From Candidatus Sulfotelmatobacter sp. (GTDB lineage Bacteria; Acidobacteriota; Terriglobia; Terriglobales; Acidobacteriaceae), in NCBI GenBank assembly GCA_025462865.1, contig JAOAPI010000050.1, positions 1 through 64,000 on the forward strand: 64,000 nucleotides of DNA, in the 5' to 3' direction. The position numbers were made by a program, and so were the translations under genes. Of this stretch, positions 1 to 9,220 are shown one piece after another (position 1 is the stretch's first letter; each line of letters opens with the position of its first letter). The notes beneath the pieces were generated by a model, which worked only from the letters and a program-made list of their open reading frames with translations, made no database searches and had not been told where the DNA came from.

Positions 1-107
1 ATCCTACAAAGGACCTTGCGGTAGTCAACTTTCCGGCTAATTGCACGCGCAATCCAACCTGGGTTTACACAGAGGCGACTTTTGATAATGTCCGGGTTGC
101 GCAATGA
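1..107 (+). CDS. 3' end of an unknown protein (truncated by window edge)
   Basis: Frame 3 is open from base 3 to a TGA at 105-107 and encodes 34 residues ending in TEATFDNVRVAQ. The other two forward frames hit stops within about 40 bases. The composition looks like the last strands of a secreted beta-rich protein, and the ending resembles tails of concanavalin/LamG-like domains, but too little is present to assign a family. The stop lies about 90 bases before the next gene on the same strand. Confidence 0.5.
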   Translation, partial: PTKDLAVVNFPANCTRNPTWVYTEATFDNVRVAQ

Positions 108-199
108 GATTCGTGAAAGACGCAACATCTAGTTAATGCGCGCTGTCAGTTGGGCTTCGCACTCCGATTCCGGTGAGAGCAGGAGATACTTCTGTGAGA

Positions 200-1396
200 A
201 TGAAATCCGCGCGAAAAGCACTGTTGATTGCTGTAGCGTTCGCAATGTTGTTAAGCCTCCCCGGATGCATGGGTAACACGCACGTCGAAGACACACTTGG
301 GGGCTTAACGGGTTGCGTCAACAATTGCTCACCCAATCCCGAATTTTTGTACGCCACGAGCCCCGACCATATTTCAGGCTTCACCATTAACCTATCGACG
401 GGAGCCTTGGGGACACCGGTTCAGATAGCAGGACCGAACCAAAGTATTGGCCTAGCTTCGACGGTCACGCTTGGGCATGTGTATGTATCGGATTTTTTGA
501 ACGATACGATTGAGGGATTCTCAGTGAACTCGACCACCGGCGGGCTGACGTCGATCACGGGGTCTCCATTTTCGCTGGGCGGAAACCCGCCCGGTGCGGG
601 TGGTTTGTCCGCGATTGTGCCGGGTGGCAACTATCTTTATGCCACCGATCTCAATGCGAATGCGGCTACCGGGTTCGCGTTCGATTCGGCCAGCGGGACG
701 CTTACGCCCGTTCCGGGATCCCCATTTCCGGCGGGGGCCTCTCCGATGCAAGCGGTGCAGGCAGGTCTTCAGGGCAAGTTTCTGTATGTAAGCAACTACA
801 ACGATTCGGCTGGAGGGATTTCAGCTTTTGCTATCGACTTCAACACGGGATCACTTACTCCGATCCAAGGCTCGCCATTTCCGACTGGAGCCGCCGGTTC
901 ATTTCCAGGACCATCCGCTCTCGTTGCGACTAGTAATTTCTTGTACGTAGCGTTGGCCGGAACCGCCAATGCCAACAACAAGATTGTGGCGTTTGCCATT
1001 GATGGGGCCACAGGTGCGCTGACAGCGATACCGGGCTCTCCCTTCACAACCGGTACCGATCCGCTGTACATGACGCTTTTGCCTGTAACGAACAAGTTCC
1101 TCTTCACGGCGAACATTCAGGACGGCACGATATCCGTTTTCACCGTGGACGGTGTTAGCGGGAGTTTAACGCCGGTTAGCGGTTCGCCCGTCGCTGCCGG
1201 ATCTTCTGTTGCGGGCCTGGCAATAAGCCAAATTTCTACGGCCAGCGGAAAATACTTTTTGTACGCGGCGGACTCGCAGGCAAACGCCATCAATGGCTAC
1301 ACCGTTGATGGCAACAACGGGACGCTGGCTCCCATCGCCGGCTCACCATTTCCCGCAGGGAATTCACCTGCGCTTCTTACGGTGGTGGTTCCTTGA
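200..1396 (+). CDS. lactonase-family seven-repeat beta-propeller lipoprotein
   Basis: The protein begins with a basic and then hydrophobic signal peptide ending in LPGC, a lipobox, so it is predicted to be a membrane-anchored lipoprotein. After it come seven repeats of the pattern (A/G)F(T/A)(I/V)D..(S/T)G.LTP(I/V).GSPF..G, one per blade, as in YVTN/6-phosphogluconolactonase-like propellers. ATG 200 is preferred because it starts the signal peptide. In-frame GTG codons at 173 and 194 are alternatives, and AGGAGA at 181-186 suits GTG 194 best. Acidobacterial genomes carry many such proteins of unknown role. No lactonase activity can be claimed, since catalytic residues cannot be checked here. 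It stands alone, facing the convergent collagen/Kelch gene. Confidence 0.75.
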   Translation: MKSARKALLIAVAFAMLLSLPGCMGNTHVEDTLGGLTGCVNNCSPNPEFLYATSPDHISGFTINLSTGALGTPVQIAGPNQSIGLASTVTLGHVYVSDFLNDTIEGFSVNSTTGGLTSITGSPFSLGGNPPGAGGLSAIVPGGNYLYATDLNANAATGFAFDSASGTLTPVPGSPFPAGASPMQAVQAGLQGKFLYVSNYNDSAGGISAFAIDFNTGSLTPIQGSPFPTGAAGSFPGPSALVATSNFLYVALAGTANANNKIVAFAIDGATGALTAIPGSPFTTGTDPLYMTLLPVTNKFLFTANIQDGTISVFTVDGVSGSLTPVSGSPVAAGSSVAGLAISQISTASGKYFLYAADSQANAINGYTVDGNNGTLAPIAGSPFPAGNSPALLTVVVP

Positions 1397-1624
1397 TCGC
1401 ATGTCTGGCTGAAGGCCAAGATTTCTGCGGACGAACGACGGCGATGGTCACGAACGAACAAGAAGTTAGGGTCCGTGGTACCCCACTCGTCGGAAGGGCG
1501 CGACGAGCGGGCGTGCCCTTCCATTAAAACCGGGACTAAATCGGGACGGACTGGATGTTTCTCGAGTAAACAGATGGTGAATGGGTCTGCCCCCCACGTT
1601 TCCTCCCTCGCTCTCCTCTCCATC

Positions 1625-3808
1625 TCAATTCTTGACGAAGGTGTAAACGGTTAAGGGCGGCGAATACTGTTCATTCGTTGTCACGGCAATACTGTTTGCG
1701 AGGCCGCCAAAAGCGTAAATCAGGCCATTGACGGTGTCGGCCGCCAATCCAAAGCGTGCGGTCGGAACAGAAGCTTCGGTGGTCCAGAGGTTCACGCCGG
1801 GATCATACATTTCCATTGTGTTAAGGGTCTGGCCTGCGGCGTCAAAGCCTGCCATCGCGTAAATCTTTCCATTGAGTGTGACGGCCGCGGTCAAGATAGA
1901 CGGAGTTGCTTTAGGTGTGGCGGTTGTCCAAACGTTGGCAACGGGATCGTAGACGTCCATTGTGGTGACGAACGGACCACTACCCCGCCCGCCGATGAGA
2001 TAGATCAGATTGTTCAGGGTCACAGCAGCCATGCGAGCCCTGGGTGTGGGCAATGCCGTGAAAAAGGTCGACCACGAATCGAGTTCCGGAGAATATCTCT
2101 CAACTGAAAAGAGATATGCATTGGTGGCGTCTAATCCGCCAAACACGTAAATGGAGCCGTTGAAGCTGACTGCTCCCAGTCGTGATCTGGGCGTGCTCAT
2201 CGAAGCAACCGAAGTCCACGTATTTGCCGCCGGATCGTACCTTTCCATGCTGGTCTGGCCGCCAGCCTGACCCAGTCCTCCGATGGCGTAGATAAATCCA
2301 TTTAAACTCACGGCCGCGAGAAATTGTCGAGCCGCGTTCATCGGCGCGGCTGCGGTCCATGTGTTCGTCGCTGGATCGTACACGTCGACGCTCGCGAGGT
2401 TACTTCCTCCGATGGTGTAGATCTTTCCATTGAGAGCGACAGCCGCCGGACCGTTTCGGGCAGTCGGCATTGGCACCGCGGACAGCCAAAGGTTTCCGGC
2501 AGGTGTCGCCGCAATCGGAGAGTAACCGGGGGGAGTGACAGCAGAGGTGCTGAATATTTGCGAAGAGTTGCAGGTGCTGTCGCTTCCGGATGCAGAAGTC
2601 TGAATCGTGCCGTCTGCAAAATGCACGCCTGCGCCTGTACCGGCGAGGGTCAGGCTGCCGTTGATGGTCTGACTCGCCGCGAAGGTATTGCTGATCGTGG
2701 TCAATGCCGCGCCCTGAGGCATCGGACCCTGAGGTCCTTGCAAGCCAATCGGACCCATCGGACCGATTAAACCTTGTGGGCCGGTTGAACCAGTCGACCC
2801 TGCTGGGCCAGGCGCTCCCTGCTGGGCCATCAAACTCCAATTCGGATTCACGTCTGGCGCTGGATCGCCGGAAGTAGTCGCGGTCTTCGCGACGTAGCTG
2901 GAACCGTTGTAGCTGGCGACATCGTTCGATGCATATTCCGCCGAATTATTGAAGGCGCTGCGGAAGTTGAAGCCCTGTCCCGCGGCTCCTTGAGGTCCTT
3001 GGGGCCCTGCAGCGCCGTCCACTCCGATAGGTCCCTGTGGACCGGTCCCGCCTTGAGGACCCATCTGCCCTTGTGGTCCTTGCGAGCCTTGCAGACCTTG
3101 AGCTCCGGCTGCTCCCGTGTCACCTTTCGGGCCTAGCAGACCTTGAGGTCCGGTTGCACCCGTGTCGCCCTTCGGGCCTTGCGTCCCGGTAATCCCTTGT
3201 GGCCCCTGTGCTCCCTGAGGACCTTGCGGACCGGCGGTTCCGGCCAAGGAGATTTCCAACTCCGGACCATTCCCGGTCAGCAAGCTTTCCTTCGCATCGA
3301 AGTAGAAGTTGCCGGTGGAGCTACTGGTGAGCGTGAGCGCCACGCCCTTGTTCGAATCCGGACTATTCACCCAAGTCTGTACCAGCGAGGTGATGTCGAT
3401 CAGCAGGAACTGATTCCAACTGGCGGTGGTAATGGAAATTCCGGCTCCGCCGGTGAGCGATCCGCCCAAGGGGAGCGGCTGGGTGTTGTAGGTGAGCGTC
3501 CCCTCGCTCCAACTCTTGTTGACCTGGTAGACGTCGAATTTGCCAGGCTTGACGACCAGGTCCACGTACAAGCGCAAGGTGGCTTTGCTCACTGTAACGC
3601 CGGCGGGAATGGTGGCCAGATTAAACTGCACGTAGCTGGTGGAACCCGGGCCGACGGTCAGACTATTTACGGAGCCGAAGTTAGTTGTGGGATACGCGCT
3701 GCTGACGAAGGTATCGGCGCTGGGCGGTGCCTGGGCAGAAAGCGTAATTGAGAATAAGAATAGCGAAACGGCAGTAAGTGCGACCGGTTTCCATGCTGAT
3801 CGAATCAT
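1625..3808 (-). CDS. secreted DNRLRE / collagen-like / Kelch-repeat protein
   Basis: A mosaic surface protein of 727 residues from ATG 3808; the frame is open to 3862, but the signal peptide (IRSAWKPVALTAVSLFLF) starts at 3808. Residues about 30-185 resemble the DNRLRE beta-sandwich found in adhesins and spore or surface proteins (DTFVSSAYPTTNFGS, Y(V/L)(Q/D)F.L). Next come collagen-type G-P-Q/G-x-y triplets, interrupted by a short aromatic module (SYNGSSYVAK...DVNPNWSLM) like those in phage tail-fibre collagens. The C-terminal about 290 residues are six Kelch repeats (..GKIYTIGG...V.VYDP.TNTW), predicted to form a six-bladed propeller. Export is expected; anchoring is not visible. The order suggests a trimerising stalk between two binding heads (inference). 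The GC-rich triplets also create long spurious reading frames on the opposite strand. Confidence 0.8.
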   Translation of the reverse strand: MIRSAWKPVALTAVSLFLFSITLSAQAPPSADTFVSSAYPTTNFGSVNSLTVGPGSTSYVQFNLATIPAGVTVSKATLRLYVDLVVKPGKFDVYQVNKSWSEGTLTYNTQPLPLGGSLTGGAGISITTASWNQFLLIDITSLVQTWVNSPDSNKGVALTLTSSSTGNFYFDAKESLLTGNGPELEISLAGTAGPQGPQGAQGPQGITGTQGPKGDTGATGPQGLLGPKGDTGAAGAQGLQGSQGPQGQMGPQGGTGPQGPIGVDGAAGPQGPQGAAGQGFNFRSAFNNSAEYASNDVASYNGSSYVAKTATTSGDPAPDVNPNWSLMAQQGAPGPAGSTGSTGPQGLIGPMGPIGLQGPQGPMPQGAALTTISNTFAASQTINGSLTLAGTGAGVHFADGTIQTSASGSDSTCNSSQIFSTSAVTPPGYSPIAATPAGNLWLSAVPMPTARNGPAAVALNGKIYTIGGSNLASVDVYDPATNTWTAAAPMNAARQFLAAVSLNGFIYAIGGLGQAGGQTSMERYDPAANTWTSVASMSTPRSRLGAVSFNGSIYVFGGLDATNAYLFSVERYSPELDSWSTFFTALPTPRARMAAVTLNNLIYLIGGRGSGPFVTTMDVYDPVANVWTTATPKATPSILTAAVTLNGKIYAMAGFDAAGQTLNTMEMYDPGVNLWTTEASVPTARFGLAADTVNGLIYAFGGLANSIAVTTNEQYSPPLTVYTFVKN

Positions 3809-3857
3809 AGATGTCTCTACTCGTTGTCGTCGCAAATCCCACAAACCTGTCCCGGAC

Positions 3858-3890
3858 CCCACTCAAGCCAACCCCCGGGGCTTGAGTGGG
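3858..3890. repeat. perfect 12-bp inverted repeat upstream of the collagen/Kelch gene
   Basis: CCCACTCAAGCC (3858-3869) and GGCTTGAGTGGG (3879-3890) pair perfectly around a 9-base loop. It lies about 50 bases upstream of the start codon at 3808. There is no T-run on either side, so it looks more like an interspersed REP-type palindrome than a terminator. A leader hairpin or operator role is possible but unsupported. Confidence 0.6.
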
Positions 3891-4042
3891 CCACCGGCTA
3901 AGTTCTCCTCGAATCAGTCAAACCCAACCTGATGTTCCGGGAATCCCGTCCTTCGAAAGCACGAAGGCTGGGGGTCCGCAGCTAGATTGAATGCACGAGC
4001 GCCGGACCGCCCATGAATCGTTCGCAGGGCCATCCGCGGCAT

Positions 4043-4507
4043 CTATCTGCGAACAGCAACGCCCGCCAGGTAGTTGCCCGATACCGACTCTGGCGACAGG
4101 TCGAACATCTGCAGGTTGCGTGAGAGCTGGAAATTGAAACCAAACCCGCAGCCTGAGCCGCAACCGAAGGCTATGAAACCACTGCCATTCGGATTGAGAG
4201 TCTGTACTTGAGCTGACTGCCCTGCCAGATTGATATCACCGCACGCCGCAGTATGCTCGGTTGAGGAAGATTGGGTGCCATTTCCAGTAGCGTCCAGTTT
4301 GAAGGTGATCGCCAGAGTGGTAGTGCCGCATCCGGTGACTCCTGACAGAGTTGCGTACCAGGTTCCGGCCAACTGGGCGATAGTGACTGATGGTTGTGCG
4401 GCGCTGGCTTGGGCCTGAGCCTGGTTTAATTGCAATGCCGACAAGGCCAAGACCAGCACCATTGCGACTGAGGCGACGATTCGTGTTGCGTAAGAGCGGC
4501 GATTCAT
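4043..4507 (-). CDS. secreted hypothetical protein
   Basis: A 154-residue protein with a clear signal peptide (NRRSYATRIVASVAMVLVL, cleavage likely after AQAQA). The mature part is small, rich in Gly, Thr and Asn, and holds several cysteines (GVTGCGTTTL, TAACGDINL, FGCGSGCGFGF) that could form disulfides after export. GGAGAA lies six to seven bases before ATG 4507, which supports the start. It is divergent from the HTH-TPR regulator, so the 265-base gap at 4508-4775 probably holds both promoters. I recognise no named family. Confidence 0.6.
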   Translation of the reverse strand: MNRRSYATRIVASVAMVLVLALSALQLNQAQAQASAAQPSVTIAQLAGTWYATLSGVTGCGTTTLAITFKLDATGNGTQSSSTEHTAACGDINLAGQSAQVQTLNPNGSGFIAFGCGSGCGFGFNFQLSRNLQMFDLSPESVSGNYLAGVAVRR

Positions 4508-4775
4508 AGTGATTCTCCTTCTGAAGTGCGTGATTTGTTAGTCCCGTTTTGCGCTTGGATTACTACAGAGTCCGAACTGGTTCCGTACAGGGAACGGAAG
4601 TCAGCCTGGCTGAGGACTTATGGGGGAAATGCCAAAGAAAAGCAATAGACTCCGCCTGTATTTTTTCTCAACAAACAAGATCTTTTGTGACAGAGACTTA
4701 CGTCTTGAGCTTAATTCCTGGGACAGGCGCCTGGCGGCATGCTAAACTCCTCGGCCAAGAGCTTGGGAGGTAGTG

Positions 4776-7112
4776 ATGCCCGTGAGGGTAGTATCCGGGA
4801 CAGTCTTGCGTTTTGGAGTTTTTGAATTTGATCTGGACGCGCAGGAACTCCGCAAGGCGGGTACCCGCCTCAAGCTGCAAAAGCAGCCGTGTCAGGCGCT
4901 CAAGGTTCTGCTGCAGCGATCGGGAGGGCTCGTTACGCGGGAAGAGCTCTGTTCCGAGATGTGGCCTGACGACACCTTCGTAGATTTCGACAATAGTTTA
5001 AACACGGCAATCAACAAGCTGCGCGATGCGCTGGGCGACACCTCGAGCAATCCAAGGTTTATCGAAACAGTTCCCCGGCGGGGTTACCGCTTCATTGCGC
5101 CGGTAACCGAAAACGGGCACCAGACAATCCCACCGGTAGTTGCTTCCGAGCGGCCCCGGGCCAGATGGAAAATTGTCGCGGCGGCGTCAGTTGTCTTTGT
5201 AGTGGTAGCGTCCGTCGTCTGGTATTTGCCCCGGAGGCATGTTCCCGCTGAGAAGAATTCGGTCTTACTTGCCGATTTCGTAAACCGAGCCGGGGACAGC
5301 GTGTTTGACGGAATCCTGCGCCAAGGTCTCTCATTTCAGCTAGAGCAGTCTCCCTTTCTGAGATTGATATCCGACGAGCAGATCCATGACACCTTGCGAA
5401 TGATGGGTCGGGCGACGAACGGTGAACTGTCGCTCGAAGTTGCGCGCGAGATTTGTCAAAGGAACAACGCCGCGGTAGCCCTGGACGGGTCGATTGTCTT
5501 GATTGGCACCCGATATGAACTGGTTCTGAGAGCTGTGGATTGCGCCAGCGGAGATTTGATAGCCAGCGCGGAAGCCCGGGCGCAGGACAAGAATCATGTG
5601 CTGGATGCGGTGAGTCAACTGGCATCGGACATGCGCGGAAGGCTGGGAGAATCTCTGAGCAGCGTACGCCGCTACAACATACCCTTAGCCAGCGCCACGA
5701 CCTCTTCGCTTGAAGCACTGCGCTTCTATACCCAAGGGATCCAAGTGCTGGCGCAACAGTTTGGTTACAAGGAGGCACTCTCGTGGTTTCAAAAGGCAAT
5801 CGAGCTTGATAGAAATTTCGCGATGGCGTATTGGGCGGTGGGCGATGTGTACGCGATTCTGGGCGAGACCGAGTCGGCCGTGGAATATACCCAGAAGGCA
5901 TTCGAACTGCGGGAGCGTGTAAGCGAGCGGGAGAAGGGTTTAATTGAAGCTCATTATTACTATTACGTGCTCGGCGACATCGAAAAAGCCCGCCGCAGTT
6001 GTGAACTGCTCCGTCAGCAATACCCCTATAGCGAGGACGCTCACAACTCGGTCGCGGCCTTCGCCGAGAGCATCGGACAATATGATCTCGGACTAACCGA
6101 ATACCTGGAAGCTCTGCGACTGGCCCCTCGGCGCAGTTTCTTGTACCGCGACGTGGCATATACGTATCTGGTACTCGATCGCATCGAAGAAGCTTCGGCC
6201 GTGGTGCGAAGGGCACGCCAAATGGACCTGGGCGAGAACCTCGCGCCGGTTCTCTACAGCATAGCCTTTTATCGGGATGACGGCAGCGAAATGGAACGGC
6301 AGGTTGCCGGCGCAGCCGGGAAGCCCGAAATCGAAGACCTGCTTGTGGCCCTGGACGGAGACACCTCCGCCTACTCGGGACATTTGGAAAGAGCGCGTGC
6401 GCTTACACGGCGCGCAGCAGAATTGGCGGACGCAGCGGGAAAGCGAGAAACAGAGACTTTATATTACGCTTCGTCTGCGGTTCGGGAAGCTTTGTTCGGA
6501 AACTCCAATGAAGCGCAATCACAGGCGACAGCCGTGGGAAAATATCCTCGTAGTCGGGATGTAGCTTACGGGCTCGCACTCGCCTTCCTGTATGCCAGCG
6601 ACTTAGACCGAGGGCAAGCGTTGACCGAGCAATTAGCCAAAACATTTCCGGAAGACACGGTTGTGAAGTGCAATTACTTACCTACATTGCGCGGCAAGCT
6701 GGCAATCCTGCGCTCCAGCCCTGAACAAGCCATTAATATTCTCGGCCTGACTGGAACTTGTGAGCTCGGTCTACCTGTCTACAGCTATTACAACTGGCCC
6801 AATCTGTATCCAGCATACGTGCGCGGAGAAGCTTATCTGGCGGCGCATCGGAGCGACGAGGCAGCCGCGGAATTCGAGAAGATTCTCACCCACCGGGGCA
6901 TCATTCTCAATGAACCGATTGGCGCATTGGCACACCTTCAACTCGGCCGCGCTTATGTCATGGGTGGTCATGTCGAAAAGGGCCGCGCTGCTTATCGGAA
7001 GTTTCTCGTCCTCTGGAAAGATGCCGATCCCGATATTCCGGTACTGAAGCAAGCAAAGGCCGAGTATGCGAAATTGTCCGAAGTGGCTTTGCTGCATAGC
7101 GGCGGAGAATAG
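4776..7112 (+). CDS. winged-helix DNA-binding, transmembrane, TPR regulator (CadC/ToxR-like layout)
   Basis: Residues about 8-110 form an OmpR/PhoB-type C-terminal winged-helix domain used here as an N-terminal module: FGVFEFDLDAQELRK, the LVTREEL wing, and the recognition-helix segment SLNTAINKLRDALGD, ending in VPRRGYRF. There is no receiver domain. A single membrane span follows (about residues 133-152), then a TolB/FlgO-like segment (SVLLADFVNRAGD) and a long helical TPR tail from about residue 300 to the end. The layout is that of CadC/ToxR one-component regulators, which sense outside and bind DNA inside the membrane. Very many copies are known in Acidobacteria. GGGAGG at 4765-4770 supports ATG 4776; a GTG at 4773 is also in frame. 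Signal and target genes are unknown. The divergent secreted gene is a plausible target by position only. Confidence 0.85.
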   Translation: MPVRVVSGTVLRFGVFEFDLDAQELRKAGTRLKLQKQPCQALKVLLQRSGGLVTREELCSEMWPDDTFVDFDNSLNTAINKLRDALGDTSSNPRFIETVPRRGYRFIAPVTENGHQTIPPVVASERPRARWKIVAAASVVFVVVASVVWYLPRRHVPAEKNSVLLADFVNRAGDSVFDGILRQGLSFQLEQSPFLRLISDEQIHDTLRMMGRATNGELSLEVAREICQRNNAAVALDGSIVLIGTRYELVLRAVDCASGDLIASAEARAQDKNHVLDAVSQLASDMRGRLGESLSSVRRYNIPLASATTSSLEALRFYTQGIQVLAQQFGYKEALSWFQKAIELDRNFAMAYWAVGDVYAILGETESAVEYTQKAFELRERVSEREKGLIEAHYYYYVLGDIEKARRSCELLRQQYPYSEDAHNSVAAFAESIGQYDLGLTEYLEALRLAPRRSFLYRDVAYTYLVLDRIEEASAVVRRARQMDLGENLAPVLYSIAFYRDDGSEMERQVAGAAGKPEIEDLLVALDGDTSAYSGHLERARALTRRAAELADAAGKRETETLYYASSAVREALFGNSNEAQSQATAVGKYPRSRDVAYGLALAFLYASDLDRGQALTEQLAKTFPEDTVVKCNYLPTLRGKLAILRSSPEQAINILGLTGTCELGLPVYSYYNWPNLYPAYVRGEAYLAAHRSDEAAAEFEKILTHRGIILNEPIGALAHLQLGRAYVMGGHVEKGRAAYRKFLVLWKDADPDIPVLKQAKAEYAKLSEVALLHSGGE

Positions 7113-7434
7113 CGAACGTCGCGTCTGTCCCCCGAATCCAGGATGCGATCTGCTGGTACCGTGTCTGCAAATCACACCCTATAATCATCATCGCTCGGTT
7201 CCTTTCCTCCGAGACTTGGTCGCTTGAGCGCTACCGAGTCTACTCGCCCGTGAGGAGCCGGCACGGTTATTTCATCAGCCTTTCACGTAGGTCGGGCTGA
7301 GGGTCCACGACGAGCCGGCTTACGTGGTGTCCTTTCAAGAGGTTATCGGGGAGCAAAATAAGACGGAACAGGAACCCAATAGAGCCCTAAGAAGAGGTAC
7401 AATCCTTGTCTCTCCTCCCCCCTGAGGATTAATC
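7113..7434. other. 322-base intergenic stretch, no gene seen
   Basis: It separates two genes on the same strand. I see no convincing reading frame, no hairpin followed by a T-run, and no tRNA-like fold. A GAGG at about 7425 is the probable ribosome-binding site of the next gene. The remainder probably carries its promoter, but I cannot point to boxes. Confidence 0.4.
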
Positions 7435-9195
7435 ATGCGACTCCTCCCTTGGGCAATATTGCTGGCGGCACCGGTGTGGATAGGCGTCTGCTCCACGAAT
7501 GCTGTGGGGCAGAGTTGTGCCGCGGTGACCACTTATCACAACGATAATTTTCGGACCGCGCAAAACCTCGCGGAGACGGTGCTCACTCCGAGCAACCTAG
7601 GAACAGTCAGAGGACGTTTCGCGACTGCGGGCACGTTTGATGGTTGGTCGGTGGCGCAACCGCTGTACCTGCCGCAGACACCGATTAACGGAGCAGTGCA
7701 CAACGTGGTGTTCGTGGCGACGCTGGCAAACAGCGTCTATGCATACGACGCCGATGCGGGAACTTTGTACTGGCACGCGGTGTATGGCCCGCCCGATCCG
7801 GTGCCGTTTCAGGCTAATGGTGGATGCACGGATTCGGCGTTCGGGAACAATCCGAGTCATGGCGCTGGGATCGTGGGAACGCCGGTGATCGATACCTCGA
7901 TTTCGCCTCCGGCAATGTATTTTGTGACCAAGGAATTCGACGGAGTGAACCACAGCCTGAAGTTGCACGCGGTGGATACGTCGAGCGGAAATGAATTGGC
8001 TCCGGCGATGACGCTACAGGCATCGGTGGTGAACCGCGCGGGAAGCACGATTTCGCTGGCGGCGGAATACCAGATGTCACGGCCGGCGGTGCTGCTCTCC
8101 AATGGAACGATCTATGTGGGTGTGGGATCGGTGGGATGCAAGCAGTATTCGAACTATGGCTGGGTGATCTCCTACACATTTACCGTGGCCAACGGATTCG
8201 TGCAGCAGGCGGTATTCAATACGACTCCGGATTTGGCGAATCCGATTGGAATCGGTCCATATGGCAATGGCGGCATTTGGCAGGGCGGTGCGGGACTGGC
8301 GGCGGATGCCAGCGGAAACATCTATTTCCAAACAGCCGACGCCAACAATTTTTACCGCAAGACTACCGGATGGCAGGGCACGGATTTCGGAGACAGCATT
8401 GTGAAACTGACTCCAACCTTAGGCGCGCCGGCTTCGTCCGCCAGTTATTTCACGCCGTGGAACGATAAGGCGCTGTATGCGGGCGACCTGGACTTGGGTT
8501 CGACAGGAACAGTGTTGCTTCCCGACCAGCCAGGAGCACATCCTCACATTCTGGTGGGATACGGCAAAGCGGAAGAAATTTATGTGCTGGATCGCGACAA
8601 CATGGGCGGTTACACGGGCCCGTTGGGTCCCAACAATATTGTGCAGGACATTGCAGACCCCACCACCGGGCAATGCTCGACGGGGACCACTACATTTTCC
8701 AAGTGCTCCAGCTTGAAGGGCACTTGCGGCTGGAACGGACCGGTGTACTGGAATAACAATCTTTATTTTTCTTCGAGTCCGGGTCCATTGATGTCCTACA
8801 CCTGGACGCCGGGCGCTACCGCTCCTCTGGCAGTGTGTCCCACGGTGGAAGCCGGCTTTTCGAGCGGAACTTATATCGCAAGCGGAAGTCCATCGATCTC
8901 CGCGAACGGGACCAGCGGCGGGCTGCTTTGGGTAGTGACGTGGGTAGGCGGGCGGTCAGCGACACTGCGCGCCTTTGATGCGACGAATCTGGCAAGCCAG
9001 TTGTTTCAAGGAACGGTGGGAGCCGCGGGGAGCTATCCCACGCCCACAATCGCCAATGGAACCGTATATGTGGCCACCAAGCAAAGGCTATACGCGTACG
9101 GCATCAAGAATTTGTCAGGCTGCAAAGGGCCTATGAAGGCGGCGCTGAGTGGTCGGAGCGAGACTGAAGAAGTTCGGTCGACACGAAGCCGCTAG
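7435..9195 (+). CDS. secreted PQQ-like beta-propeller protein
   Basis: A 586-residue protein with an N-terminal signal peptide (RLLPWAILLAAPVWIGV...). It then has blades of the PQQ/quinoprotein-like propeller type: VVFVATLANSVYAYDADAGTLYWH, GIVGTPVID, IYVGVGSVG, and near the end TPTIANGTVYVATKQRLYAYG. Typical quinoprotein dehydrogenases have tryptophan-docking repeats and conserved metal ligands, and I do not see a full set here. A structural or binding role, or a BamB-like fold, is therefore as likely as an enzyme. ATG 7435 follows CCTGAGGATTAATC. The gene ends 25 bases before the convergent guaA. Confidence 0.7.
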   Translation: MRLLPWAILLAAPVWIGVCSTNAVGQSCAAVTTYHNDNFRTAQNLAETVLTPSNLGTVRGRFATAGTFDGWSVAQPLYLPQTPINGAVHNVVFVATLANSVYAYDADAGTLYWHAVYGPPDPVPFQANGGCTDSAFGNNPSHGAGIVGTPVIDTSISPPAMYFVTKEFDGVNHSLKLHAVDTSSGNELAPAMTLQASVVNRAGSTISLAAEYQMSRPAVLLSNGTIYVGVGSVGCKQYSNYGWVISYTFTVANGFVQQAVFNTTPDLANPIGIGPYGNGGIWQGGAGLAADASGNIYFQTADANNFYRKTTGWQGTDFGDSIVKLTPTLGAPASSASYFTPWNDKALYAGDLDLGSTGTVLLPDQPGAHPHILVGYGKAEEIYVLDRDNMGGYTGPLGPNNIVQDIADPTTGQCSTGTTTFSKCSSLKGTCGWNGPVYWNNNLYFSSSPGPLMSYTWTPGATAPLAVCPTVEAGFSSGTYIASGSPSISANGTSGGLLWVVTWVGGRSATLRAFDATNLASQLFQGTVGAAGSYPTPTIANGTVYVATKQRLYAYGIKNLSGCKGPMKAALSGRSETEEVRSTRSR

Positions 9196-9220
9196 GACTA
9201 GTCTTGCGTTTTCGGCGTTG

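Noticed and set aside
200-1396. 6-phosphogluconolactonase enzyme
   Set aside because: Only the propeller repeat is seen, and lipoprotein targeting argues against a cytoplasmic pentose-phosphate enzyme.
2700-3240. Periodic repeat resembling a CRISPR or minisatellite
   Set aside because: Periodicity is in units of nine bases from Gly-x-y codons of the collagen-like region; no spacers or cas genes.
3143-3751. 202-codon plus-strand open frame opposite the collagen triplets
   Set aside because: Product of the GC-rich repeat in the collagen gene; no independent features.
5092-6216. 374-codon open frame on the minus strand
   Set aside because: It lies wholly antisense to the TPR part of the HTH regulator, has Arg/Pro/Ser-rich shadow composition and no family features.
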